Made by a program: the position numbers and the translations under genes
NCBI GenBank assembly: GCA_933228675.1
Contig: OW121742.1
Location: 41,468,976-41,532,975, forward strand
Origin: Stomorhina lunata
Taxonomy: Eukaryota; Arthropoda; Insecta; Diptera; Rhiniidae
Length of the DNA stretch: 64,000 bases
Direction of reading: 5' to 3'
The notes under the pieces: generated by a model
The model's input: the letters and a program-made list of their open reading frames with translations, nothing else
What the model was told of the DNA's origin: nothing
The model's database searches: none
Shown here: positions 29,201 to 36,409 of the stretch, piece after piece
How the letters are laid out: the number at the start of each line of letters is the position of its first letter
Position numbering within the stretch: position 1 is the stretch's first letter

Positions 29201-32200
29201 AGAAAAATTTCAATATCTTAAATTTTTCTATAGAAAAATTTCCATATCGTAAATTTTTTTATTGACAAATTTCTCTATAGAAAAATTTCAATAGCGGAAA
29301 TTTTTCTATAGAAAAATTACAATATCGTAAATTTTTCTATAGAAAAATTTAAATATCGAAGAATTTGAATATCTGAAATTTCTCTTTAGAAAAATTTCAA
29401 TATCGTAAATTTTTCTATGGAAGAGTATCAATATCGTAAGTTTTTCTATAGAAAAATTTAAACATCGTAAATTTTTCTATAGAAAAATTTCAATATCTAA
29501 AATTTTTCTATAGAAAAATTTCAATATCTAAAATTTTTCTATAGAAAAATTTCAATATCTAAAATTTTTCTATAGAAAAATTTCAATATCGTAAATTTTT
29601 TGATAGAAAAATTTCAATATCGTAAATTTTTCTATAGAAAAATTTCGATATCGTAAATTTTTCTATAGAAAAATTACAATATTGTAAATTTTTCTATCGA
29701 AAAATTTGAATATCGTAAATTTTTTTATCGAAAAATTTTAATATCGTAAATTTTTCAATAGAAAAATTTTAATATCGAAAATTTTTTTATAGAAAAATTT
29801 CAATATCGTAAATTTTTCTACAGAAAATTTTCAATTTCGCAAATTTTTCTATAGAAAAATTTCAATATCGTAAATTTTTCTATAGAAAAATTTTAATACA
29901 TAAATTTTTATACAAAAATATTTGAATATCTTTAATTTTTCTACAGAAAAACTTTAAAATTTCTTATATTTTTCTATTGAAAAATCTGAATATCGTAAAA
30001 TTTTCCATGGAAAAATTTTAATATCGTAAATTTTTACATATGAGCGCCATTTCGCTTGCCCTTTGAAAATAATCTTTAAAGGATATAAATTTCAAAAATT
30101 TTGTTGATGATTAAAAATTTATATTTTGTTATCAAAATTTGCTGTTTTAAAACGTTTCTATTGGAAATTTTGTTGTTATAAAAACTTAAAAAATTTTTTT
30201 GGTTGACATTTTTTCTTTAAAAAAAATTTTCTATAGAAAAGTTTACGAAATGTTAATTTTTCTTTAGAAAAATTCACGAAAGTGAAATTTTTCTATAGAA
30301 AAATTTATGAAAATAAAATTTTTGTAAAGAAAATTTTATTCGTTATATCGTCATTTTTTTTATAGAATTTGTTTTTAAACAAATTTTTTGGTACAGCAAA
30401 ATTTTCTAAAGAACATTTTTCAGTATAAAAATTATTAAAGATAATTTTTCGATATAAACATTTTTTGTTATAAGAATTTTTATAGAAAATTTTTGGTAGT
30501 AAAAAAAAAAAATTAGAAAATTTTTCTATAGAAAGTTTTAAATTATAAAAATTTTTCTATAAAAAAATTTTCGTTTAAAAAATTTTTTATTATACAAATT
30601 TTTCTATAGAAATTTTTTAGTTATAAAAATGTCTTTATAGAAAATTTTTCATTATAAAAATTTTTCTATAGAAAAGTTTTAGTTAAAAAAATCTTTTTAT
30701 AAAAAATCATTCATTATAAAAATGTTTCTTTCGAGAATTCTTTATTATAAAAATTTTTCCATAGAAATTCTTTCATTACAAAAATTATTCTATGGAAAAT
30801 TTTTTATTATCAAAATTTTTCTATAAAAATATAAAAAATTTTCTATAGAAAATTTTGCGTTATTAAAACTTTTCTACAAAAATTTTTTCATTGTTAAAAT
30901 TCTTCGATAGAAAATTTTTTTATTAAAATTTTTCTATAGAAAGGTTTTCATTATAAAAATTTTTAAATACAAAAGTTTTTATATTAAAAATTTTTCAGTA
31001 GAAAATTTTTTATTATAAAAATTTTACTATTTAAAATTTTTCATTATAAATAAAAAGTATATAAAAAATTTTATATAGACAATTTTTATTTATATAAAAA
31101 TTTTCTATGAAAAATTTTTTGCTTTAACAATTTTTCTATGGAAAATTTTTTGCTTAAAAAAATTTTTTATAGAAAATTTTTGTTAAAAAAATGTTTCTAT
31201 AAAAAATTATTAATTAAAATTTTTTTTAAAGAAATTTTTCGTTAACAAAATTTGTCTAAGGAAACTTTTCGTTAAAAGAATTTTTCTATAGAAAATGTTT
31301 CTTTAAAAAAATTTTTCTATAGACAATTTTTCGTTAAAAAAATTTTTCTATGGAAAATTTTTCGTTAAAAAAAATTTTCTATAGAAAATTTTTCGTTAGT
31401 AAAATTTTTCTATTGAAAATTTTTCGTTAAAAAATTTTTCTATAGAAAATCTTTCGTTAAAAAAAATTTCTATAGAAAATTTTTCGTTAAAAAAAATTTT
31501 CTATAGAAAATTTTTCGTTAAAAAAAAATTTTCTATAGAAAATTTTTCGTTAAAAAAAATTTTTCTATAGAAAATTTTTCGTTAAAAAAAATTTTCTATA
31601 GAAAATTTTTCGTTAAAAAAAATTTTCTATAGAAAATTTTTCGTTAAAAAAAAATTTTCTATAGAAAATTTTTCGTTAAAAAAATTTCTCTATAGAAAAT
31701 TTTTCGTTAAAAGAATTTTTCTATAGAAAATGTTTCTTTAAAAGAATTTTTCTATAGAAAATGTTTCTTTAAAAAAATTTTTTTATAGTAAATTTTGCGT
31801 TAAAAAATTTTTTCTATAGAAAATTTTTCGTTAAAAAAATTTTTCTATAGAAAATTTTTCGTTAAAAAAATTTTTCTATAGAAAATTTTTCGTTAAAAAA
31901 ATTTTTCTTTAGAAAATTTTTCGTTAAAAAATTTTTCTTTACAAAATTTTTCGTTAAAAAAATTTTTCTATAGAAAATTTTTCGTTAAAAAATTTTTGCT
32001 ATAGAAAAACTTTCATTTTAAAAATTTTTCTTTATAACAATTTTTCTATAGAAATTTGCTAATTATAAAATTTTTCTATAGAAAATTTTCCATTATAAAA
32101 ATTTTTCTTTAGAAAATTTTTCATTTTTTGAAAGCGTTTGGTTATAAAATTTTTCCACAGAAAGTTTTTCGTTCAAAAAAATAGGATGTAATGCGAGGTA

Positions 32201-35200
32201 GGAGTACGCCTCCTGAAGATATAGTCTAACCAACCATCGAAACGCATCGAGGAATTGGTCGTCCCCACAAACATTTTTTGGATTTTTTCAATAGATTGTC
32301 TGTTATATTAATAAATAAATCTAACAGATTGGGATCAAATGCGAATACTCCTTCTTTTTGAATAAATTTTTTTATAGAAAAATTTTTGTTATTAAAATTT
32401 TTGCAGGTAATTTTTCGTTATAAAAATTTTTCTATAGAAAATTTTTTTGTTATACAAATTTTTATAGAGAATTGTCCGATTTATAAAAAATGTTCGTTAT
32501 TAAAATTTTACAGAAAATTTTTCGTTACAAAAATTTTTATAGAAATTTTTTGTTACAAAAATATTTATAGAAAATTTTTCGTTGTAAAAATTTTTATAGA
32601 AAACTTTTCGTAAAAATTTGTTTAAGCAATTTTTCCATTTAAAAATATTAATAGAAAATTTTTCGTCATAAAAGTGTATCGCTATAAAAATTTTTAAAGA
32701 AATTTTTTTTATTATAAAACATTTTGCAGAAAATTTTCCGTTAAAAAAAAAATTTATAGAAATTTTTCGTTATAAAAATTTTTACAGAAACTTTTTCATT
32801 ACAAAAATATTTATAAGAAATTTTTTGTTCTAGAAATTTTTTATAGAAAATTTTCGTTATACACATTTTCACTGAAAATAGTAATTAAGTTTTCTAGAAA
32901 ATTTTCGTTGCAAAAATTTGTCTAGAAAAATTATCGTCATAAAAATTTTTGATTATAAAAATTTTTCGTTATAAAAATTTTTACAGAAATTTTTTCGTTA
33001 CAAAAATTTTCTATAGAAAATTTTCGTTATGCGCATTTTTACTGAAAATTGTTAGTTATTAAGTTTTCTAGAAAATTTTCGTTGCAAAAATTTGTCTAGA
33101 AAAATTATCGTCATAAAAATTTTTGATTTTAAAAATTTTTCGTTATAAAAATTTTCTAAAGATGAAATTTATCTTTATAAAAAATTTTATAAAATTTTTT
33201 TGTTATAAAAATTTTAATAGAAAATTTTTTGCTATAAACATTTTAATAGAAAAAAATTGTAGGTTACAAAAAATTGTCTATAGAAAATTTTCTTTACGAA
33301 AAGAAAGGATTTGTCATATTCAAGAAAAATGTTCTAACTACGCCCCTGAAACTAATAAAACATATATAAAGCTAAAGTGTAGACTTAAGGACGCCAGCAG
33401 CTTTAATATTTTTATTTCCTTTCAGTTGCTTGTCGTCATCATCTACATCCATGTTAGGATGTGTTCATATGTGTTAGTTTGAATATTGTCCTTCTTTCTT
33501 TTTGCAAAACTCACACCCTAATAATTTTGTTGTAAATTAGTAATTGGTAGTTTTTGTAGTTTCGGTTTCTTTTAACAAAATATCATTTCTATGAATACTT
33601 TTTATACCCTTCACAAAGATAGATGGAAAGGGTATTATAAGTTTGTGCTGATGTATGTAACGCATAGAAATATTTGTCTTAGTCCCACCTTTTAGTATAC
33701 CAATAGGCTTAGAATCACTTTTTGAGTCGATTTAGCGATGTCTGTCCGTCCGTCTGCCTGGACCCTCATGTAAACCTTTTAATCAAACTACAGGTGGCAA
33801 TTCTAAAGATAATTTGATGAAATTTGGCACAGATCATTTTTTTAATAATGGGACCATGGATACTGAAATTCGTCAAAATCGGTCCCTTATTTATGGTACC
33901 TCCCATAGGTCCCACTTACCGGAATTGATATATTGACCACAAATATCAATATTTTTTTCATGAAATTTAAATCAAGTAATGCTTATATAAACTTAAATAT
34001 CTGTACCAAATTTCGTTGAAATCGGTCCACATTTGATCATAGCTCCCATACAAACTCTTCTGTCAAAACGCACTAAATGAGACAAAAATCACTAAAACGC
34101 TCGTAAATCTGAAGATAATGAGAATTTTAAGTTTATTTTTGGCATACGTAATGTTTGAAACAACTGTAATTTGACAAATTTCGAGATAATCGGTTCACAT
34201 TTGACCCTAGCTCTCATATAAGACTAAATTGCGAAAACAGCTTAAATATATAAGTTTTGAGAAAATGTTTGTATGATGGTAAAATTTAGCAAATATTTAT
34301 CTTTATACCTTTGACCTTAGTGGTGAAGGGTATCGTATGGTCGGGCTTGATCGACTATAGCACTTTCATACTTGTTTTTCATGAAATTTAAATCAAATAC
34401 TGCTTATATAAACGTTAAACCCCTGTACCAAATTTCGTTGAAATCGGTCCACATTTGACCATAGCTCCCATACAAACTCTTCTTGAAAAACGCACTAGAG
34501 ACAAAAATAACTAAAACGCCCGTAAATCTGAAGATAATGAGTATTTTAAGTTTATTTTTTGCATAGATTATTCTTGTAGCTCTCATATAAGTCCAAATGT
34601 CGGAAACAGCTTAAATATACAAGTTTTGAGAAAATGTTTGTGTGATGACAAAATTTAGTAAATATTTGTCTTTATACAGCGAAAAATAACACCTTTGACC
34701 TAAGTGGTGAAGGGTATCGTATGGTCGGGCTTGACCGACTACAGCATTTTCTTACTTGTTTTTACTCTTTACAATGCAAATTTTATCCTCTACTTTAGTA
34801 AATTTTAGTTTGTGGCTCAAAATCTAATTTTTGTATTACTTAAGGCTTTATTGTCATGTTTTATGCTGACGTTTGTTTTAATATTAGTTTTGGTTTAGTT
34901 GCTTTAATATGAAACTCAAGTGAATTTGGATATTTAAGAGACAAAACAACTTTAATTAAGACTTTGTATGTAAAGAAAACTTAGATTGACAATCACTTGT
35001 CTTTATATCTATTACAATGTTAAAGCAATTAAATGATTTTTAAGGTATGGAAAGGGGTTCGGTAATGTGGTGAGGCCATATGCTCTACTGGGAGTAAAGA
35101 AGAAGAATGTGGTATACATTGGAGTTATAGTTATATGTTGACCGATTGAAGCAAAATTCGTTCAATTTCAAACGTTTTGCACCTTTTGAATTAAAATGCA

Positions 35201-35882
35201 ATTTATTCTTTGAAATAATGTTGCCTTTAGTTTTTCCTACAACCTGAGCCACCCATTTCTACCCTTTCGAGATGTGTTCTTTCTTTCATTATATTTTCTT
35301 CATAGGATTAATTAAACAAAAACACTTGTGTTTCCAACTTTTTAGATTTTCACATTTTAATTCTTTCCTGATTCTTCTGGTACTTACCGCAATTAAACTG
35401 CTGCTAACAACTGCTTTGCCACCTTTGGCATTTGTATTAAAATGTTCAATTACTTCCCAATTCGATTTCTTTGGCGTCGACGGCTGTTGAGCGCCAGACT
35501 GTGATATTGTTGAGCTGGTTAGGCCACCTCCCACACCCAAATCCAATGATGGTTGAGCTGTGATATTGGTGGATTGCTTAAGCGAGGAGGAACGATTGAA
35601 AAATTTGTGTTTTTTGGAATCCTGGGAAAGAATAAGTAAGAGTAGGGTGTCAGCAGAAAATAACAAATAAATAAATTTTTGTTATTCAAAGCCCAAGGCC
35701 TTAGAAAAACATTAATATTTATTATGAAAACTTACATCTTTGCTCGCTGATGGACTCGTGCCAGATGCCCCATGATGACGTATGCCCCGCAAGGACAAAC
35801 GTTTCGACCAATCTTTTTTCTGACTCTCCGAGGAGAGCGAACGAAAGATGTGGGTATTGGTGCTGGATGACAGATGTGACAT
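1..35882 (-). CDS. Ac78C: Adenylyl cyclase, ADCY8/Ac78C type, N-terminal part (six exons, 3' end outside window)
   Basis: Membrane adenylyl cyclases make cAMP from ATP at the plasma membrane; ADCY8-type enzymes are calcium/calmodulin-stimulated. Six minus-strand exons join with GT-AG sites and matching phases: 35736-35882, 35388-35621, 27653-27764, 24083-24225, 10196-10983, 1-613. They give 679 residues. Residues 1-230 look cytoplasmic: Ser/Thr-rich, with a basic-aromatic stretch at 190-208. Residues 215-222 hold MLYQRYFL directly before a hydrophobic segment at about 231-250. The same LYQRYFL motif precedes membrane span 1 in vertebrate ADCY8, as I recall it, and this is the main basis for the name. 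Residues 251-679 are low-complexity, with poly-Gln, poly-His, N-glycosylation sequons and basic clusters. No further membrane span and no cyclase domain is reached. Exon structure is seen directly; family is inferred from the motif and its position; the Ac78C symbol is a best guess. Confidence 0.78.
809..1072 (-). mobile_element. DINE-1/mini-me type element, minus-strand fragment
   Basis: It begins AACAAGTAAGAGTGTTATAT followed by the small hairpin TTCGGCTGTGCCGAA and TATACCC. This is the reverse complement of the typical 3' end of Drosophila DINE-1/mini-me elements (hairpin, then CTTGTTTTT). The same end is seen on the plus strand at 34365-34378 and 34745-34758. The internal part is diverged. 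Confidence 0.55.
1073..2213 (+). mobile_element. DINE-1/mini-me type element, plus strand, ending in a GACA array
   Basis: It starts with the ATACCCTTCACC...GGTGGAAAGGGTAT hairpin and GTTTGTGCTGATGTATG, then the family core GAGTCGATTTAGTGATGTCC near 1196-1215. It matches the copies at 33.6 and 44.6 kb through about position 1370. The right part (1500-1957) is diverged, and its outer limit is uncertain; it includes TAGCTCTTTTCGTTTGGGCG just before the GACA array. No coding capacity. Confidence 0.6.
1958..2213 (+). repeat. (GACA)n microsatellite
   Basis: About 256 bp of GACA with interruptions (GGAAAGAC, GGACAGAAG, GACAAACAG). It abuts the DINE-1-like sequence on the left and the F1 minisatellite on the right. 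Confidence 0.95.
2214..2700 (-). repeat. Minisatellite F1 (31-bp unit), reverse orientation
   Basis: Units contain the half-sites AAATTTCCTAT and ATAGGAAATTT separated by TTTT and joined to the next unit by TTTTTCAAAAA. Units are diverged, more so at both ends. Orientation is defined against the forward arrays, which read AAAA and TTTTTGAAAAA on the plus strand. Confidence 0.9.
2701..4084. other. Non-tandem intron sequence with a degraded Tc1-like element
   Basis: AT-rich single-copy-looking sequence inside intron 614-10195. Apart from the Tc1-like remnant near 3038-3525, no exon, RNA gene or repeat was recognised. An open frame at 3335-3541 lies within that remnant and matches nothing recognised. 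Confidence 0.6.
3038..3525. mobile_element. Degraded Tc1/mariner-like element (internally deleted)
   Basis: The left end reads ACAGTCATGGACATAGAAAT, AGGACATGCATGTGATAGAG. The right end, reverse-complemented, reads roughly ACAAGTGAAAATATAAATAG, AAGACATTTGTTTGATAGAG. The two align imperfectly over about 45 bases as inverted ends. The ACAGTCATGGACA start is typical of insect Tc1-like elements. About 490 bp long, no transposase frame survives. Confidence 0.5.
4085..5725 (+). repeat. Minisatellite F1 (31-bp unit), forward orientation
   Basis: Roughly fifty units, many mutated (AGTAAATTTTTG variant common at 5060-5230 and 5395-5570). Orientation flips to reverse in the last 100 bp (about 5620-5725), giving a small inverted junction near 5610. 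Confidence 0.9.
5726..6544. other. Intron sequence, nothing recognised
   Basis: AT-rich non-tandem sequence between two F1 arrays. Short open frames at 5809-6003 (minus) and 6110-6292 (plus) show no family resemblance and no splice context that fits the gene. Confidence 0.6.
6545..8340 (-). repeat. Minisatellite F1 (31-bp unit), reverse orientation, long and homogeneous
   Basis: About 58 units reading CCTATTTTTATAGG plus AAATTTTTCAAAAATTT. A T-to-C subtype (TTTACAGG) clusters at 7200-7560 and 7660-7710, showing local spread of variants. It lies about 1.85 kb downstream (in gene direction) of exon 10196-10983 and is complementary in orientation to the array at 11.1 kb. Confidence 0.95.
8341..8729. 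other. Intron sequence, nothing recognised
   Basis: Non-tandem AT-rich spacer between arrays F1 and F2; no gene, RNA or mobile-element signature seen. Confidence 0.6.
8730..10040 (+). repeat. Minisatellite F2 (29-bp unit)
   Basis: The unit combines TATAAATAGTCAATTTT and CGAAAAATTTCC. Ordered TATAAATAG units (9100-9520) alternate with a TTTAAAAAG subtype (9240-9310 and 9550-9980). The same family forms a much cleaner array at 56.8 kb, in the same orientation. Confidence 0.9.
10196..10983 (-). CDS. Ac78C: Coding exon 5 (residues 213-474): LYQRYFL motif, first membrane span, expanded loop
   Basis: 788 nt, phase 0 in, two bases (AG) out. The acceptor is TTTATTACAG (AG at 10984-10985); the donor is TTCAAG|GTAAGG at 10195-10190. 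The exon opens with VEMLYQRYFLRMNQSN (213-228), followed by a hydrophobic run at about 231-250 taken as membrane span 1. After that the sequence is hydrophilic for the rest of the exon, with N-glycosylation sequons (NFS, NSS, NKT, NIT), an HHHH run and a basic cluster near 455-475 (RLFKRRKRKF, then KHRSR across the junction). In ADCY8 span 2 follows span 1 after a very short loop, so this is a large insertion. The exon could in theory start a shorter protein at Met215, but the frame is continuous with exon 4. Confidence 0.83.
11110..13500 (+). repeat. Minisatellite F1 (31-bp unit), forward orientation, with a GCCAAAA subtype
   Basis: About 75 units. The centre (12000-12600) is nearly perfect. 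A subtype with TTTTTGCCAAAATTTCC occupies about 12650-13060 as one block, evidence of block amplification. Both flanks are degenerate. The array starts about 130 bp upstream (gene direction) of exon 10196-10983. Confidence 0.95.
13501..15289. other. Intron sequence, nothing recognised
   Basis: About 1.8 kb of AT-rich non-tandem DNA inside intron 10984-24082. No exon with usable splice sites, no RNA gene and no transposon ends were recognised. Confidence 0.6.
15290..16365 (+). repeat. Minisatellite F3 (29-bp unit), left part
   Basis: The unit combines TATAGAAAATTTTTTATAT and GAAAAATTTT. The array is interrupted at 16366 by the 560-bp repeat block and resumes at 18091 in the same orientation, so the block was inserted into a pre-existing array. 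Confidence 0.92.
16366..18090 (+). repeat. 560-bp tandem unit (2.5 copies) ending in a large palindrome, inserted in F3
   Basis: Units start TTGATGGTCGTGGGTTCGAG at 16368, 16928 and 17488; the first two look identical over 560 bp and the third is cut at 17753. A 37-base spacer (17754-17790) follows, then an inverted copy 17791-18090 that mirrors 17453-17753. Each unit has a tRNA B-box-like GGTTCGAGTCG and an internal inverted repeat with GTGACAC near GCAGTGTG facing CACACTGTGTCAC. No open frame of note. The unit is not a family I recognise; the B-box-like motif could hint at a SINE origin, but no A box was found. Confidence 0.85.
18091..18930 (+). repeat. Minisatellite F3 (29-bp unit), right part
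   Basis: Same unit and orientation as 15290-16365; very regular at 18091-18300, then with more variants (TTTTGTAAAAAATTT, GATAGAAAA). It runs into the 12-bp array at about 18935. Confidence 0.92.
18935..22912 (+). repeat. 12-bp tandem array (GTCTATGTCTTA)n, about 330 copies
   Basis: About 4 kb of one 12-bp unit with scattered point variants and rare phase breaks (GTCTATGTCTATG near 20170-20260; TTAGTCTTAG near 22150). Variant clusters repeat: three TTAGCCTATG units followed by TTAGTATATG and TCTCAG occur near 18990 and again near 20437. Because 12 is a multiple of 3, one frame stays open for about 1,350 codons of a Cys-Leu-Ser-Leu repeat; this is not evidence of a gene. Confidence 0.97.
22921..23228 (+). 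repeat. Minisatellite F1, short degenerate forward array
   Basis: About ten units with the AGTAAATTTTTG subtype also seen at 5.1-5.5 kb. It directly follows the 12-bp array. Confidence 0.85.
23229..24082. other. Intron sequence before exon 24083-24225, nothing recognised
   Basis: Non-tandem AT-rich sequence. The plus-strand open frame at 23837-24121 overlaps the real minus-strand exon and is a shadow. Confidence 0.6.
24083..24225 (-). CDS. Ac78C: Coding exon 4 (residues 166-212), basic-aromatic segment before membrane span 1
   Basis: 143 nt: two bases completing codon 165, then 47 codons ending in phase 0. The acceptor is CTTTTCAG (AG at 24226-24227); the donor is CTCCAA|GTAAGT at 24082-24077. 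The other two frames contain early stops, so this frame is forced. The peptide runs from YDSSDAGRNV through SFWFRLNRIILRLCSTHQF (190-208) to KNLQ. The last part aligns by position with the short stretch that precedes LYQRYFL in ADCY8. The alternating basic and aromatic/aliphatic residues at 190-203 would suit membrane-interface or calmodulin contact. That is inference: ADCY8 does have an N-terminal calmodulin site, but no direct alignment was made here. Confidence 0.82.
24640..26455 (+). repeat. Minisatellite F4 (31-bp unit), forward arm
   Basis: The unit combines AATTTTTCTATAGAAAAATTT and CAATATCGTA. Regular at 25850-26390, diverged elsewhere. Near 26455 the orientation reverses, so this is one arm of a long inverted repeat. 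Confidence 0.92.
26456..27385 (-). repeat. Minisatellite F4 (31-bp unit), reverse arm
   Basis: The same unit reads ACGATATTGAAATTTTTC on the plus strand here. About 30 units. It ends about 270 bp from exon 27653-27764. Confidence 0.92.
27386..28500. other. Intron sequence around exon 27653-27764
   Basis: Apart from the exon, this holds non-tandem AT-rich sequence with nothing recognised. The right end contains the start of a segment duplicated at 30.0 kb. Confidence 0.6.
27653..27764 (-). CDS. Ac78C: Coding exon 3 (residues 128-164 plus first base of codon 165)
   Basis: 112 nt. The acceptor is a T-rich tract ending TTGCAG (AG at 27765-27766); the donor is CAGCAAA|GTAAGT at 27652-27647. It enters in phase 0 and leaves one base (A), which the next exon completes with AT to give Asn165. 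The reading frame AGITRCNIDESID... is open throughout; if translation ran into the intron it would continue past the donor, so the boundary rests on the splice consensus and the phase match. The peptide is polar with two Cys and a Ser/Thr cluster. The intron before it (27765-35387) is 7.6 kb, the one after (24226-27652) 3.4 kb, and both are filled mostly with minisatellite. Confidence 0.78.
28501..28660 (+). repeat. 160-bp segment duplicated at 30035-30190
   Basis: TACATATGAGCGCCATTTCG through the TTTCTATTGGAAATTTTGTC region is repeated about 1,534 bp downstream with only a few differences. It is not minisatellite. The two copies bracket the second F4 array. Confidence 0.88.
28690..30034 (+). 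repeat. Minisatellite F4, second forward array (paralogous to 24.7-25.6 kb)
   Basis: The order of variant units at 28736-29400 follows that at 24720-25500, including the TTTAATACCGTAAATTTTTG and AATTTCAAAATCGAAAATTT stretches, at an offset of about 4.0 kb. This is a segmental copy rather than an independent array. Confidence 0.88.
30035..30190 (+). repeat. Second copy of the 160-bp segment
   Basis: It matches 28501-28660 (TACATATGAGCGCCATTTCG onward) and interrupts the change from F4 to F5. Confidence 0.88.
30230..32160 (+). repeat. Minisatellite F5 (31-bp unit)
   Basis: The unit combines TTTTTCGTTAAAAAAA and TTTTTCTATAGAAAA. The middle (31250-31980) is clean; the left part is a diverged mixture with ATTATAAAAATTTT. 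Confidence 0.92.
32165..32355. other. Unique insert in F5 with CTGAAGA and CGAAACGC motifs and inverted ends
   Basis: About 190 bp of non-AT-palindromic sequence interrupts F5. Near the left, AGGAGTACGC; near the right, GCGAATACTCCT, which are roughly inverted. Between them CTGAAGA is followed 19 bases later by CGAAACGCATCGAGG. This arrangement recalls ends of some retroelements, but the family is not recognised. Confidence 0.45.
32360..33290 (+). repeat. Minisatellite F5, degenerate continuation
   Basis: The same CGTTATAAAAATTTTTAT-type units, much diverged. A 66-bp piece (GTTTTCTAGAAAATTTTCGT onward) at about 32888 recurs at about 33061, a local duplication of about 173 bp. Confidence 0.82.
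33601..34378 (+). mobile_element. DINE-1/mini-me type element, near full length
   Basis: It starts TATACCCTTCAC...GGAAAGGGTATTATAAG, has the core GAGTCGATTTAGCGATGTCT (about 33725-33744) followed by GTCC/GTCT repeats, and ends in the GTCGGGCTTGATCGAC hairpin and ACTTGTTTTT. These three landmarks (5' hairpin, core plus GTCY, 3' hairpin with CTTGTTTTT) match Drosophila DINE-1/mini-me elements. About 780 bp, non-coding. It is the best reference copy in the window. Confidence 0.75.
34379..34758 (+). mobile_element. DINE-1/mini-me type element, 3' half in tandem
   Basis: It repeats the 3' half of the previous copy: TCATGAAATTTAAATCAAAT at 34379 corresponds to 33958, and it ends with the same GTCGGGCTTGACCGAC hairpin and ACTTGTTTTT. 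Tandem joining of 3' halves is a known behaviour of these Helitron-related elements. Confidence 0.72.
34759..35387. other. Intron sequence, nothing recognised
   Basis: Non-tandem sequence next to exon 35388-35621; a plus-strand open frame at 35272-35490 is a shadow of that exon. Confidence 0.6.
35388..35621 (-). CDS. Ac78C: Coding exon 2 (residues 50-127)
   Basis: 234 nt, exactly 78 codons, phase 0 at both ends. The acceptor is a CT-rich tract ending CCCAG (AG at 35622-35623). The donor is ATTGCG|GTAAGT at 35387-35382. The intron to the previous exon is only 114 bp (35622-35735), which supports the two being one transcript. The peptide has a basic start (DSKKHKFFNR), a Ser/Thr/Gly/Gln-rich middle, and a more conserved-looking segment KKSNWEVIEHFN at about 101-112. 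It is predicted to be cytoplasmic N-terminal tail of the cyclase. No catalytic domain is present. Confidence 0.82.
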
Positions 35883-35938
35883 CTTGCATTTAGTTTAGTT
35901 GTGGGGGTAGTTTGGTTTTAGTTATATAAAAAGTTTTG
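35736..35938 (-). CDS. Ac78C: Exon with the start codon (5'UTR plus residues 1-49)
   Basis: Coding part is 35736-35882, 49 codons, beginning MSHLSSSTNTHIFRSLSSES. An in-frame TAA lies five codons before this ATG with no other ATG between, so the start is well supported. The donor is AAAGAT|GTAAGT at 35735-35730, phase 0. On the upstream side a pyrimidine-rich tract ending in CAG (minus strand, AG at 35939-35940) looks like a good acceptor. That would make 35883-35938 a 56-nt 5'UTR piece of this exon, with a further non-coding exon upstream. The peptide is Ser-rich and basic (KKDWSKRLSLRG at 22-33) and contains an RxxS-type kinase consensus (KRLS). No domain is recognised. It is expected to be cytoplasmic. 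Confidence 0.8.
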
Positions 35939-36409
35939 CTGAAAAAAGAAAAAAATAAAAGAAATTAAAGCTAAAGTTTCAAATTTTAACAAAAAGTTTT
36001 AGATTTCTATATATAAGTGACTAGTTTGGCATTAAATTTCTTTTTTCAAAAAATTAATATTAATTATACGCCACATATGTATATACAAATTTGTCCTAAA
36101 TATTAATCATAGCAACTAATTTTACGATATTTTTTCGTTCCTCAGTCCTTTAACAAATTATCCCCTTAACCGAATTTTCCAAACTCTATTTTCAATGTTC
36201 GCAAAATTGTAAACGGCACTAAAAGCTTATCGTCACTTTTCTTTGAAATGTCTTCATTAACAGAATGAAAATGTCTAACATTTATGCCAGTCACATGTCA
36301 GAGAGACAAAACAAAGGAGGACCAAAATATTTTTTTAGGTTAAATTGAACTCAATAGAAATATCAAAGTTTGTCGTTAAAAGCCTTTAAAGGTTAACTTA
36401 AAATAGAAA

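Noticed and set aside
32200..32270. Hammerhead ribozyme (CTGAAGA fits CUGANGA, and GAAAC follows)
   Set aside because: The stretch between the two core motifs does not form the required stem II hairpin, so the fold is not supported by eye.
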